Part shown: positions 7,400-16,265 of the stretch, piece by piece
How the letters are laid out: every line of letters starts with the position of its first letter
How positions within the stretch are numbered: position 1 is the stretch's first letter
Source of the DNA: Prevotella sp. P2-180
Lineage (GTDB): Bacteria > Bacteroidota > Bacteroidia > Bacteroidales > Bacteroidaceae
Assembly (NCBI RefSeq): GCF_002251435.1
Contig: NZ_NPJI01000107.1
Location: 1 to 46,623, forward strand
Length of the DNA: 46,623 bases
Direction of reading: 5' to 3'
Translations under genes and position numbers: made by a program
Notes under the pieces: model-generated
Database searches by the model: none
Told to the model about the DNA's origin: nothing
What the model saw: only the letters and a program-made list of their open reading frames with translations

Positions 7400-9133
7400 T
7401 TAACAGTCAAGTTCTGGTGTGATGTTTATTTCGAGCATCATGTCGTCGATGCTGTGTCCCGGTGCTATCATTGGGGCAACGTTGTCTTCTTCCTTTACTG
7501 CACATTCGAGCAGGAACGGACCGTCGGTGGCGAGCATTTTTTCTATTGCGGGCTCGAGCTGGTCGCGTTCTGTGACCACTTCGTATGGTATGTGGTATGC
7601 TTCGGCTATGAGTTGGTAGTGGGGGTTCATCATCCTGGTGAACGACTTTCGCTTGTTGAAGAACATGTCTTGCCATTGGCGCACGTTGCCGAGGTAGTTG
7701 TTGTTCATCATGATCATCTTCACCGGGCACTGGTTTTCCATGATGGTGCCAAGCTCTTGTATGCTCATCTGGAATCCGCCGTCGCCGGAGAACATGCACA
7801 CGGTGCGTTCTGGGGCGCCAAAGGTGGCACCGATGGCGGCTGGCAATCCGAAGCCCATGGTGCCGAGTCCGCCGCTGGTCACTACAGAGCGTTTCTTGTT
7901 GTATTTGAAGTATCGGCATGAGAACATCTGGTTCTGTCCTACGTCGTTGACGAGCACTGCGTCGCCCTTTGTGGCTTCCGCCACTTTGTTGACTACCTCG
8001 CCCATGAGCAACGGGCCGTCGGCAGGATGTATGGCAGGATTGATAACCTTGTCGACCTCCTGCTGGTGGTATTCGGCGAAGCTGTCTCTCCATTCGCGGT
8101 GGTTGTTTTTCTTCAGCAGTCGGGTGATGGCAGGCAGCGACACCTTACAGTCTGCCACAACTGCCACGTCGACAGGGATGCATTTGTTGATCTCTGAGCG
8201 GTCGATGTCGAGGTGTATGATCTTAGCCTGCTTAGCATAGGTTGATGGAGTGCCGGTGTCGCGGTCGCTGAACCTCATGCCGATGGCTATTAGCACGTCG
8301 CACTCCTGCTGCTTGATGTTTGGCGCATAGTTGCCATGCATGCCGAGCATACCCATGTTGAGCGGATGGTTGGTGGGCAGGGCTGAGAGTCCGAGGAGGG
8401 TGCGTCCAGCCGGGATATCGGCTTTCTCAAGAAACTCCACGAGTTCGTTTTGTGCTCCTCCGAGTTCCACTCCGTGTCCCACGAGGGCGAGTGGTTTCTT
8501 GGCGTTGTTTATAAGTTCGGCTGCCTGTGCCACTGCGTCCTGGTCGATGGCGGGGTAGGGGATATAGCTGCGCACGAAGTCCACCTTTGCCGGTTTCCAT
8601 TCAGTCTTTTCCACCTGAGCGTTTTTGGCGAAGTCGAGCACCACGGGACCCGGTCGTCCAGTTCTGGCTATGAAGAACGCGCGGCTCACTGCCCATGCCA
8701 CGTCTTCCGGCCGGCGTATCTGGTAGCTCCATTTTGAGATGGGTTGAGCCAGGCCTACGAGGTCTACTTCCTGGAAGGCATCGGTGCCGAGTACTCCAGT
8801 GCCTACCTGTCCGGCAATGACCACGATAGGAGTAGAGTCCATCATGGCGTCAGCCACGCCAGTAAGTGTATTGGTGGCACCGGGACCGCTTGTCACGATA
8901 CAAACACCCACTTCGTCGCTCACCCTTGCGTATCCTTCAGCCGCATGTGCGGCAGCCTGTTCGTGTCTGACCAGAATATGGTCGAAGGCCTTTTTCTCTC
9001 CGCGGGTATAGTCGAAGAGAGCGTCGTAGACAGGCATTATCGACCCTCCGGGGTATCCGAATATTGTTTTCACACCCTCTTCCTTGAGGGCTTTCATCAG
9101 AGCTTCCGCTCCTGTTATGGTATCTGTTGACAT
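7400..9133 (-). CDS. ilvB: Acetolactate synthase large (catalytic) subunit
   Basis: This 577-residue thiamine-diphosphate enzyme condenses pyruvate into acetolactate (valine/leucine) or with 2-oxobutyrate (isoleucine). Visible signatures: the catalytic Glu in ILVRHEQAAAHAAEGYAR (near residue 58), the substrate loop TSGPGATNTLTG, and the TPP/Mg motif GDGGFQMSIQEL followed by NNNYLGNVRQWQ. Length is normal for the family. It lies 38 bp after ilvD and 7 bp before ilvN. Together with IlvN it forms the holoenzyme. Confidence 0.97.
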   Translation of the reverse strand: MSTDTITGAEALMKALKEEGVKTIFGYPGGSIMPVYDALFDYTRGEKKAFDHILVRHEQAAAHAAEGYARVSDEVGVCIVTSGPGATNTLTGVADAMMDSTPIVVIAGQVGTGVLGTDAFQEVDLVGLAQPISKWSYQIRRPEDVAWAVSRAFFIARTGRPGPVVLDFAKNAQVEKTEWKPAKVDFVRSYIPYPAIDQDAVAQAAELINNAKKPLALVGHGVELGGAQNELVEFLEKADIPAGRTLLGLSALPTNHPLNMGMLGMHGNYAPNIKQQECDVLIAIGMRFSDRDTGTPSTYAKQAKIIHLDIDRSEINKCIPVDVAVVADCKVSLPAITRLLKKNNHREWRDSFAEYHQQEVDKVINPAIHPADGPLLMGEVVNKVAEATKGDAVLVNDVGQNQMFSCRYFKYNKKRSVVTSGGLGTMGFGLPAAIGATFGAPERTVCMFSGDGGFQMSIQELGTIMENQCPVKMIMMNNNYLGNVRQWQDMFFNKRKSFTRMMNPHYQLIAEAYHIPYEVVTERDQLEPAIEKMLATDGPFLLECAVKEEDNVAPMIAPGHSIDDMMLEINITPELDC

Positions 9134-9171
9134 TGCGTCTATAATTCGTTAAAATTTGACTTTTTCAATTT

Positions 9172-10977
9172 TCAATCTTCAATAATCCTCACTCCGCCCT
9201 TGTCGGCGCTTGCCACGCTTTGTGCGTAAGCCTTTAGGGCCTTGCTTACCTGGCGGTTGCGCTTCAGAGGCTGTTGTGGGCGTGAAGCGAGTTCCTCGTC
9301 AGAGAGTCGTACGTTGATGGAGCGGTTGGGGATGTCGATTTCGATGATGTCGCCATCAATGATTTTTCCTATGTTACCGCCAGAAGCCGCTTCAGGCGAG
9401 ATATGTCCGATGCTCAAGCCGCTGGTACCTCCCGAGAAGCGTCCGTCGGTGATGAGGGCGCATTCCTTTCCCAGGTGCATACTTTTAATATAAGAGGTGG
9501 GATAGAGCATCTCCTGCATGCCAGGGCCGCCCTTTGGTCCTTCGTGGGTGATGACCACGCAGTCGCCGCTTTTGATTTTTCCGCCGAGGATACCCTCGCA
9601 AGCGTCTTCCTGAGAGTCGAATACCTTAGCCGGTCCGGAGAATTTCCACAGGCTCTCGTCCACTCCAGCCGTCTTCACCACGCATCCGTCCTGTGCGATG
9701 TTGCCGAAGAGTACAGCAAGTCCGCCGTCTTTGGTATAAGCATGTTCGAGGTCGCGTATGCAGCCGTTGGCCCGGTCGGTGTCCAGTTCTCCCCACTGTG
9801 CGTTCTGGCTTCCCATCTTGGTGGAGAACTTGCGTCCCGGTGCGGTCTGGTATATACGGTTGGCTTCAGGGTCGATATTTTGTTTTGTTATGTCGTAGCG
9901 TTCCATCTGTTCTCCAAGAGTCTTACCATCTACACGGATGGCAGAGCCGTCGATGAGTCCGCCCTTGTTGAGTTCGTTGAGGATGCCGAGGATGCCTCCA
10001 GCGCGGCCACATTCCTGTACGCTGTATTTCTGTGTGTTTGGCGCGAGTTTGCAGAGGCAAGGCACACGGCGGCTGAGTTCGTCGATGTCGCTCATCTTGA
10101 ATTCGGCACCGGCTTCCTGAGCCACGGCAAGCAGGTGGAGCACGGTGTTGGTGCTACCGCCCATGGCAATGTCGAGAGTCATGGCGTTGAGGAAAGCTTT
10201 TCGTGTGGCAATGCTCTTAGGTAGTACGCTTTCGTCGCCGTCCTGATAGTAAGCGAAAGCGTTTTTCACCACCTGTCGTGCAGCATCCTTGAAGAGGCGT
10301 ATGCGGTTTTCGTGAGTGGCGAGAATGGTGCCGTTGCCAGGCAGAGACAGTCCGATGGCCTCTGTGAGCGAGTTCATGGAGTTGGCGGTGAACATACCCG
10401 AGCAGCTGCCGCATCCAGGGCATGAACATCCTTCAATCTCAGCCATTTCCTCGTCGCTGACAGAAGGGTCTGCACCTTTTATCATGGCAGTGATGAGGTC
10501 GGCGTTTTCGCCTCTCCATCGTCCAGCCTCCATAGGTCCACCCGAGCAGAACACGGTAGGAATGTTGAGGCGCATGGAAGCCATGAGCATACCGGGAGTC
10601 ACTTTGTCGCAGTTAGAGATGCATATCATGGCGTCGGCCTTATGGGCGTTGCACATATATTCCACAGAATCGGCAATGATGTCGCGTGATGGCAGGGAGT
10701 AGAGCATTCCGTCGTGTCCCATGGCGATGCCATCGTCGATGGCTATGGTATTGAATTCGGCTGCATAACATCCCATGGCCTCAATCTCCTGTTTCACGAT
10801 CTGTCCTATCTCGTGTAGATGAGTATGACCTGGAACAAATTGGGTGAACGAGTTGACGACAGCGATAATCGGCTTCCCGAACTGTTCTCTTTTCATACCT
10901 GTGGCCACCCAGAGCGCGCGTGCTCCAGCCATTCTTCTTCCTTCAGTGCATACAGCACTTCTTAACTGATGTTTCAT
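9172..10977 (-). CDS. ilvD: Dihydroxy-acid dehydratase
   Basis: This 601-residue iron-sulfur enzyme dehydrates 2,3-dihydroxy-acids to 2-oxo acids in valine and isoleucine synthesis. Cluster-binding cysteines sit in [12 protein letters not shown] and in the Cys-rich [20 protein letters not shown]; the C-terminal signature [20 protein letters not shown] is intact. It is the first gene of the ilvD-ilvB-ilvN-thioesterase operon and has a clear promoter with a leader of about 45 nt that has no room for an attenuator. The reductoisomerase gene ilvC, which acts between IlvBN and IlvD, is not in this window. Confidence 0.97.
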   Translation of the reverse strand: MKHQLRSAVCTEGRRMAGARALWVATGMKREQFGKPIIAVVNSFTQFVPGHTHLHEIGQIVKQEIEAMGCYAAEFNTIAIDDGIAMGHDGMLYSLPSRDIIADSVEYMCNAHKADAMICISNCDKVTPGMLMASMRLNIPTVFCSGGPMEAGRWRGENADLITAMIKGADPSVSDEEMAEIEGCSCPGCGSCSGMFTANSMNSLTEAIGLSLPGNGTILATHENRIRLFKDAARQVVKNAFAYYQDGDESVLPKSIATRKAFLNAMTLDIAMGGSTNTVLHLLAVAQEAGAEFKMSDIDELSRRVPCLCKLAPNTQKYSVQECGRAGGILGILNELNKGGLIDGSAIRVDGKTLGEQMERYDITKQNIDPEANRIYQTAPGRKFSTKMGSQNAQWGELDTDRANGCIRDLEHAYTKDGGLAVLFGNIAQDGCVVKTAGVDESLWKFSGPAKVFDSQEDACEGILGGKIKSGDCVVITHEGPKGGPGMQEMLYPTSYIKSMHLGKECALITDGRFSGGTSGLSIGHISPEAASGGNIGKIIDGDIIEIDIPNRSINVRLSDEELASRPQQPLKRNRQVSKALKAYAQSVASADKGGVRIIED

Positions 10978-11029
10978 TTTTATATATTTTTATTTTTTCT
11001 TTTGTTCTCCTTTTCAGTGAATTAGGGTG

Positions 11030-11060
11030 CAAAGTTACTGTTTTTTTTGGTAATAGCAAA
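11030..11060 (-). promoter_or_regulatory. Promoter of the ilv operon
   Basis: On the minus strand, TTTG (11060-11057) is followed after 19 nt by TAACTTTG (11037-11030), an exact match to the Bacteroidetes housekeeping promoter. The expected transcript start is near 11023, and GAAAAGGAGAAC in the short leader resembles a ribosome binding site. Confidence 0.8.
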
Positions 11061-11190
11061 CAAAAATGGCGCAGAAAATGAAATGATGTTTTAAAATTGT
11101 ATTATTTTGCATAATAAAAGCTATAAACTGAAAGTATAATTGCACTTTTTGTGCGTAAATGTGCAAAAGAAAGAAAAAATCAGGCAAACA

Positions 11191-11222
11191 TTTGGCTATT
11201 ACAAATATAATGATTACCTTTG
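11191..11222 (+). promoter_or_regulatory. Promoter of slyD
   Basis: TTTG (11191-11194), 20 nt, then TACCTTTG (11215-11222). It predicts a transcript start about 30 nt before the ATG at 11259, which argues against the TTG start at 11220. The ilv and slyD promoters are divergent, with about 130 bp between their upstream elements. Confidence 0.75.
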
Positions 11223-11258
11223 CCGAAAGAATTAAAAACACAGATATTTCAAAACAGA

Positions 11259-11852
11259 ATGGAAAAAAAACACAACATGTTCATGGCTGTTAGCTATACG
11301 CTATACACCGTAGACGGGGAAAACCGTGAGAAAATAGAGGAAGCGCCAACTACCAAGCCCTTTGAATTCATATCAGGATTCGGTGTCACTCTCGACGAGT
11401 TTGAAAAGAATATTGTTGAACTGGAACCTGGGGCGCAGTTTGATTTCGAACTGACCAAAGAACAGGCTTACGGTGACTACGAGGAGGAACGCGTGCTCGA
11501 CCTCGACAGAAGCATATTCCAAATAAACGGACACTTCGACCACGAGAACATCTTCGTAGACGCTATCGTGCCTCTTCAGAATGAGGAAGGCAACAGATTC
11601 TACGGACGTGTGATGGACATCACCGACGACAAGGTGAAGATGGACCTCAACCATCCGCTGGCTGGAAAGACGCTGAACTTCAAGGGAAGAGTGCTCGAAA
11701 AGAGAGAGGCTAGCAACCAAGAGATACAGAACCTCGTGAACTTCCTTAGCGGAGAGGGCGGATGCGGATGTGGCGACTGTGGAGGCGGTTGCGGCGACCA
11801 TGAATGTGGTGGACATCACGACCATGGCTGCGGATGCGGACATTGTCATTGA
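11259..11852 (+). CDS. slyD: SlyD-type FKBP peptidyl-prolyl isomerase
   Basis: This 197-residue protein starts MEKKHNMFMAVSYTLYTVDG. It has the split FKBP domain with an inserted flap (IF domain) typical of SlyD: FEFISGFGVTLDEFEKNIV, then EQAYGDYEEERV and NHPLAGKTLNFKGRVLE. The C-terminal tail (about the last 30 residues) is almost only Gly, Cys, His and Asp, a metal-binding tail as in E. coli SlyD, which delivers nickel to hydrogenases. Expected role: cytoplasmic folding helper and metal chaperone. The open frame extends to a TTG at 11220, but that codon overlaps the promoter. It precedes aroC, separated by a short repeat. Confidence 0.93.
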   Translation: MEKKHNMFMAVSYTLYTVDGENREKIEEAPTTKPFEFISGFGVTLDEFEKNIVELEPGAQFDFELTKEQAYGDYEEERVLDLDRSIFQINGHFDHENIFVDAIVPLQNEEGNRFYGRVMDITDDKVKMDLNHPLAGKTLNFKGRVLEKREASNQEIQNLVNFLSGEGGCGCGDCGGGCGDHECGGHHDHGCGCGHCH

Positions 11853-11853
11853 T

Positions 11854-11886
11854 AGTTGACGAGTTGACAAGTTGACGAGTTGACAA
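11854..11886. repeat. Tandem AGTTGAC(G/A) repeat
   Basis: Four copies of an 8-9 bp unit (AGTTGACG or AGTTGACAA) begin just after the slyD stop and end 18 bp before aroC. Short-period repeats of different unit sequence occupy several gene gaps in this window. Confidence 0.8.
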
Positions 11887-11904
11887 CTCAAAAATACATA
11901 TACA

Positions 11905-13002
11905 TTGGGAAATACATTTGGTAACATATTCAAAATCACTACCTTCGGAGAAAGCCACGGAGAGGCTGTGGGTGGTGTGGTCGATGGAATGCCTGCCGGT
12001 ATCGACATCGACATCGACTTCATACAGGCTGAACTCAACAGACGCAGGCCAGGGCAAAGCGCGCTCACCACAAGTCGAAAGGAAGCCGACAAGGTGGAGC
12101 TGCTCAGCGGAGTGTTTGAAGGAAAGTCTACGGGATGCCCCATAGGCTTTGTGGTGAGAAACACCAACCAGCACTCCAACGACTACGACAACATGCGCTA
12201 CCTCTTCAGGCCATCGCACGCCGACTATACATATATGAAAAAGTATGGCGTGAGAGACCATAGGGGCGGTGGACGCTCGTCGGCACGCATCACCATTGCC
12301 CGATGTGTGGCAGGGGCACTCGCAAAACTGGCACTCAGGCAACTCGGCATCGACATCAAGGCATATACATCTCAGGTGGGACCAATATGCCTCGAACGCG
12401 ACTACAGAAAGTATGACCTCACGCTCACTGAGACCAACGACGTGCGCTGTCCTGACCCATTGGTGGCCGAACAGATGGCTGCGCTGATAAAGGAAGTGAA
12501 GGCAGAGGGAAATACCATAGGAGGCGTGATCACCTGTGTAATAAAAGGATGCCCTGCAGGACTCGGTGAACCGGAGTTCGGAAAACTGCATGCCGCCTTG
12601 GGCTATGCCATGCTCTCCATCAACGCCGTGAAAGGCTTCGAATATGGTGACGGATTTGATATGGCTGCCATGAAAGGCACTCAAGTGAACGACATCTTTA
12701 TGCCAGACTCGAAGGAGGCGGGTCAAGAGGTGCCAAACCTACACACCAAGACCAATCATAGCGGTGGCATACAAGGAGGCATAAGCAATGGCGAAGACAT
12801 CTCCTTCCGCGTGGCTTTCAAGCCTGTTGCCACATTGCTCATGGAGCAGCAAACGGTAGACATTCATGGCCAAGCCACTACTCTCACAGCCCGCGGACGA
12901 CATGACCCATGTGTGCTGCCAAGAGCAGTGCCTGTGGTGGAATCTATGGCCGCAATCACGATTTTAGACTATTATTTGCTGAATAAGTCGTCAAAAATAT
13001 AG
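11905..13002 (+). CDS. aroC: Chorismate synthase
   Basis: This 365-residue enzyme makes chorismate from EPSP with reduced FMN, the last common step of aromatic synthesis. Signatures: [20 protein letters not shown] at the N terminus, [14 protein letters not shown], and [17 protein letters not shown] around residues 113-130. The start is a TTG at 11905; no in-frame ATG exists upstream and the family N terminus begins right at this codon, so the unusual start is well supported. It is 52 bp after slyD, perhaps co-transcribed. The other aromatic genes in the window are 7-13 kb away on the other strand. Confidence 0.95.
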   Translation: MGNTFGNIFKITTFGESHGEAVGGVVDGMPAGIDIDIDFIQAELNRRRPGQSALTTSRKEADKVELLSGVFEGKSTGCPIGFVVRNTNQHSNDYDNMRYLFRPSHADYTYMKKYGVRDHRGGGRSSARITIARCVAGALAKLALRQLGIDIKAYTSQVGPICLERDYRKYDLTLTETNDVRCPDPLVAEQMAALIKEVKAEGNTIGGVITCVIKGCPAGLGEPEFGKLHAALGYAMLSINAVKGFEYGDGFDMAAMKGTQVNDIFMPDSKEAGQEVPNLHTKTNHSGGIQGGISNGEDISFRVAFKPVATLLMEQQTVDIHGQATTLTARGRHDPCVLPRAVPVVESMAAITILDYYLLNKSSKI

Positions 13003-13063
13003 TTTTTCACATTTTTTAGCTAATTTTCCTGCATAAGGTATTGCAGATGTGAGAAAAAAGACA

Positions 13064-13071
13064 TATCTTTG
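13064..13071 (+). promoter_or_regulatory. Promoter -7 element before candidate small RNA
   Basis: TATCTTTG followed by GCA fits the Bacteroidetes -7 element. Upstream, ATTG at 13040-13043 is a weak match to the TTTG element at about the correct distance (20 nt). Confidence 0.55.
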
Positions 13072-13077
13072 CACATG

Positions 13078-13184
13078 TAAATTTCCCTACAATGTGGATT
13101 TGTGAAAATCTCAAGTAGTGAATTAGTTAAGTCTAGTTTAGTTTTTGTGTTGGTTTGGGGCGGTTGTTTGACCGCCCCCTTTTT
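13078..13184 (+). ncRNA. Candidate small RNA or terminated leader
   Basis: A promoter-like TATCTTTG at 13064-13071 and a strong terminator at 13157-13184 delimit about 105 nt with no convincing gene. A frame of eight codons (ATG at 13092, stop at 13116) is present but has no special composition. It could be an independent small RNA or the attenuated leader of the sugar transferase gene at 13450, although that gene has its own promoter-like element at 13381. The first transcribed base is estimated from promoter spacing. Confidence 0.45.
13157..13184 (+). terminator. Rho-independent terminator
   Basis: GGGGCGGT (13157-13164), a 6-nt loop, ACCGCCCC (13171-13178), then CTTTTT. A perfect 8-bp GC-rich stem followed by a T-run. 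Confidence 0.85.
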
Positions 13185-13380
13185 ATGGCCTTGCCTTAAG
13201 AAGTGACACACAAAATATTTACACTATGAAATGTGCAGATTAAGTATGAAGAGATTAAAAAGAAACGCAAACGGCGGGAAATAACAGTTAAATTAAATAA
13301 AACTCAAGGGATTTAGGTTAAAATGAATTAATTTTGAATTATATTCTAAAAAATTGTTCTATATTATGGATAATATTTGG

Positions 13381-13388
13381 TAACTTTG
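13381..13388 (+). promoter_or_regulatory. Promoter -7 element of sugar transferase operon
   Basis: TAACTTTG followed by CAAATATA, 61 bp before the start codon at 13450. The upstream TTTG element is not clear. Apart from this and the candidate small RNA, the 13003-13449 gap is AT-rich with nothing else recognised. Confidence 0.6.
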
Positions 13389-13449
13389 CAAATATATGTT
13401 GGAAAGAATATCGAAGTGTACTTTAAATAAATGAAAAATTACGTCATGT

Positions 13450-14844
13450 ATGGAAAAAACTGAAAATGGATATGGTAAGATAATTACAGTTCTCACAAGA
13501 GCCTGTGATTTGATGATTTGTCTTGGATTATATCTCCTGTTCGTAAAATTGAGTGGTGAATGGATAAGTGAAGCTGTAAGAAGGTCTGCCGTGATGACTG
13601 CAGTGATATATACAGCCTGTCTTATTCATGGAGGGGTTATTTTGCACAAGCGTACCATCAAAGCTTTCAACATTCTTTTTATAGTGATGCAAAACATCAC
13701 TATCTTCGCCATAGTATCCACATTTGCCTTATATATTGGCGGGTTTATCATGATGCCGTTAGGCATGTCGCTATTGTTCTACACGGTGGTGGCTTTTTGT
13801 TCTGTATCGATGAGACTCACACTGCGATATATAATAAAAAAGATACGACTGAGCAAAAACAGAATCAGGCATGTAGTGCTTGTGGGCAGTTCTGAAAATA
13901 ATCTCAATATATACAATGAGATGAAGATGACGACTCAGTCGGGATTCCTTGTGGAAGGATATTTCGACTTTGCTCCAAATCCTAACTTCCCGGAACAGTG
14001 TAAATACCTTGGCACTCCCGACAAGGTGACGGATTATCTGAAAAACAACAGGCAGGTGCATGAGGTATACTGCTGTCTGACATCGCGCAACCGCGATGTT
14101 ATACTTGACATCATCCACTACAGCGTGAACAACGTGGTTCACTTCTACAGTGTGCCTAACGTGAGCAACTACATGCACCACCGCATGTACTTCAACATGC
14201 TCAACAATGTGCCTTACCTCAGTCTTTACCGCGAGCCGCTGTCTATACCCGAGAACCGACTGTTAAAACGTACGTTTGACATAGTGGTGTCTGGACTGTT
14301 TCTTGTCACATTGTTCCCGATAGTGCTTATACTGGTTGCGCTAATTACGAAGATTACAATGCCCGGACCGATTTTCTTCCGCCAGAAACGCACTGGATAT
14401 AATGGCAAGGAGTTCTACTGCATCAAGTTCAGGAGCATGAAGGTGAACAGCCAAGCCGACACGCTGCAGGCCACGAAGAACGACCCGAGAAAGACAAAAT
14501 GGGGTGACATCATGCGAAAGACAAATATCGACGAACTGCCACAGTTTGTCAATGTGTTTATTGGCGACATGAGCATAGTTGGACCTCGACCGCACATGCT
14601 GAAACATACCGACGAATACTCGAAACTCATTGACATGTATATGGTAAGACACTATATCAAACCTGGAGTAACAGGATGGAGTCAAGTGACGGGATTCAGA
14701 GGCGAGACAAAGGAACTATACCAAATGGAAGGAAGAGTGAAAGGAGACATCTGGTATATGGAACACTGGAACCTGTGGCTCGATATCTATATAATATACA
14801 AAACAGTGGCAAACGTGCTGATAGGGGATAAGGAAGCATACTAA
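13450..14844 (+). CDS. Polyprenyl-phosphate sugar-1-phosphate transferase (WcaJ-like)
   Basis: This 464-residue inner-membrane enzyme starts exopolysaccharide, capsule or O-antigen synthesis by moving a sugar-1-phosphate onto undecaprenyl phosphate. Residues 1-120 hold four hydrophobic segments; a CoA-binding-like domain follows (RHVVLVGSSENNLNIYNEMK onward). The bacterial sugar transferase domain begins near residue 270 with a membrane segment after LLKRTFDIVVSGLF and carries the hallmark stretches GPIFFRQKRTGYNG, IKFRSMKVN, DELPQFVNVFIGDMSIVGPRP and PGVTGWSQVTG. The sugar (glucose or galactose type) cannot be told. It heads an operon with two beta-barrel-like proteins and a PAP2 phosphatase, without other glycosyltransferases. 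Confidence 0.93.
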   Translation: MEKTENGYGKIITVLTRACDLMICLGLYLLFVKLSGEWISEAVRRSAVMTAVIYTACLIHGGVILHKRTIKAFNILFIVMQNITIFAIVSTFALYIGGFIMMPLGMSLLFYTVVAFCSVSMRLTLRYIIKKIRLSKNRIRHVVLVGSSENNLNIYNEMKMTTQSGFLVEGYFDFAPNPNFPEQCKYLGTPDKVTDYLKNNRQVHEVYCCLTSRNRDVILDIIHYSVNNVVHFYSVPNVSNYMHHRMYFNMLNNVPYLSLYREPLSIPENRLLKRTFDIVVSGLFLVTLFPIVLILVALITKITMPGPIFFRQKRTGYNGKEFYCIKFRSMKVNSQADTLQATKNDPRKTKWGDIMRKTNIDELPQFVNVFIGDMSIVGPRPHMLKHTDEYSKLIDMYMVRHYIKPGVTGWSQVTGFRGETKELYQMEGRVKGDIWYMEHWNLWLDIYIIYKTVANVLIGDKEAY

Positions 14845-14858
14845 ATATTATTGAAACA

Positions 14859-15554
14859 ATGAGAAGGAAAAGACTGGCTGTGGTGATGGCTATAATGCTT
14901 GCTGTAATGAACATCGCAGCACAAGAAAAAAAGGAAGGATATGTGGTGAACTCGTTCTGGAGCAACTGGTTTGTACAGGCGGGTCTCGACATGTCGTTAC
15001 AGAACCCGTATGGACATGATTTTGGCGATGTATTCCCTAACGGAAAGTCGTTTGGAGTGCATGCTGCCCTCGGAAAAAGGTTCACTCCTGAACTCACTAT
15101 CAGGGGAAGGGTGAACTGGGAAAACGGAATAAAACTGCTGAAAAACGGACACGACAACTGGCTCGCTCCTTTTTATCAGCCTGGCGAGAATATGGACAAA
15201 GGCGGATATGTCACCTTCGTGGGCGACATACAGTTTGACATACACAATCTCTTCTGCGGATACCGCACCGACAGACTGTGGAACTTGCAGGTGTTTCCAC
15301 GATTAGGTGGAGCTTATAACTTCGGTGTGTCGAAAGGTACACCTCTGCTTGGACTTGGAGTGGCAAACACGTTCAGGATAACTGACAACATCGGTATTTA
15401 TTTCGATGTGGCATACAATATGGTGTCGAGTGGATTCGTGGGAGTGGAAAAAAACACAGGAACAGGTTCAAACAGCAACGGATTCTTCGATATAGACCTC
15501 GGCGTGACTTTGGAATTGGGAAAAACAAGGGGATTTAAGAAAATTGAACTATAA
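14859..15554 (+). CDS. Secreted beta-barrel-like protein, paralogue 1
   Basis: This 231-residue protein has a signal peptide (MRRKRLAVVMAIMLAVMNIA, cut after AAQ). The remainder alternates hydrophobic and polar residues with many Gly and aromatic residues and ends in a strand-like LGVTLELGKTRG segment, as in small outer-membrane beta-barrels of Bacteroidetes. It is clearly homologous to the next gene over its full length (shared NWFVQAGLDM-LQNPYG, VNWENG, SNGFFD). It lies 14 bp after the sugar transferase gene. The function is unknown; a part in placing or anchoring the surface polysaccharide is only inferred from position. Confidence 0.75.
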   Translation: MRRKRLAVVMAIMLAVMNIAAQEKKEGYVVNSFWSNWFVQAGLDMSLQNPYGHDFGDVFPNGKSFGVHAALGKRFTPELTIRGRVNWENGIKLLKNGHDNWLAPFYQPGENMDKGGYVTFVGDIQFDIHNLFCGYRTDRLWNLQVFPRLGGAYNFGVSKGTPLLGLGVANTFRITDNIGIYFDVAYNMVSSGFVGVEKNTGTGSNSNGFFDIDLGVTLELGKTRGFKKIEL

Positions 15555-15557
15555 AGC

Positions 15558-16265
15558 ATGATAAGAAATAGAATACTGTCTCTCTTTATATATATAATAG
15601 GTGGAGTGACATTAGCTACGGCACAAGACAAGCAACAGACGGTGACAGGATCTATATGGGGCAACTGGTTTGTACAGGCCGGACTCGACATGACACTGCA
15701 GAACCCCTATGGCTGCAACTTCTCACAGGTGTTTCCAAAAGGAAAAACATTCGGACTGGACGTGGCTTTGGGAAAGTGGTTCTCGCCACATGTGGCGGTA
15801 AGAGGAAAGGTGAACTGGGAAAACGGACTGCCACTGTTTGAAAACAAACACCTGGAATGGGTGGGACCGGCCGAAGACCCGACAAGCAACATCGATGAGG
15901 GAGGAATAGTCATTCTTTCGGTGGACTGCCCGGTGAGCGTGAAAAACATTTTCATGGACTACGATCCCGACCAGAAGTGGAACTTCTATGTCTTTCCGCG
16001 GGCAGGACTCGGATGCAACCTCGCCATCAGCTCTTCATCGCCTATGGTGGGAGTAGGACTGGGAGGCACATACAAGGTGAAAGGAAGGCTCAGCGTGTAT
16101 GCAGACATGGCATACCAGGTAATCACGAGTGAATTTACGGGAGGTGTATCGGGAACTGGCATGTCGGTGGCGGCTGGAAGCAACGGCTTCTTCGACTTCA
16201 ACGTCGGAGTGCAGATAGACCTTGGAAAGAGTAGGGGAAAATTCAGAAAAATGTATGTGGAATAA
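15558..16265 (+). CDS. Secreted beta-barrel-like protein, paralogue 2
   Basis: This 235-residue protein has a signal peptide (MIRNRILSLFIYIIGGVTLA, cut after ATAQ). It is a tandem duplicate of the preceding gene, sharing NWFVQAGLDM, LQNPYG, a VF-(N/K)GK-FG segment, VNWENG and the C-terminal SNGFFD, then LGK-RG. The start is 3 bp after the previous stop, which suggests translational coupling. Divergence is greatest in the middle (residues about 95-140), where surface loops would be expected. An outer-membrane location is inferred from the strand pattern. Confidence 0.75.
   Translation: MIRNRILSLFIYIIGGVTLATAQDKQQTVTGSIWGNWFVQAGLDMTLQNPYGCNFSQVFPKGKTFGLDVALGKWFSPHVAVRGKVNWENGLPLFENKHLEWVGPAEDPTSNIDEGGIVILSVDCPVSVKNIFMDYDPDQKWNFYVFPRAGLGCNLAISSSSPMVGVGLGGTYKVKGRLSVYADMAYQVITSEFTGGVSGTGMSVAAGSNGFFDFNVGVQIDLGKSRGKFRKMYVE

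Noticed and set aside
7407..8093. 228-codon minus-strand frame inside ilvB
   Set aside because: It lies in another frame of the well-supported ilvB gene and its translation is Arg/His-rich without family likeness.
10978..11030. Leader-peptide attenuator for the ilv operon
   Set aside because: The leader is only about 45 nt, with no reading frame rich in Ile, Val or Leu and no terminator hairpin.
13092..13118. Eight-residue peptide in the candidate small RNA as an attenuation leader
   Set aside because: Its composition (MWICENLK) shows no run of one amino acid and the downstream gene is not an amino acid gene.
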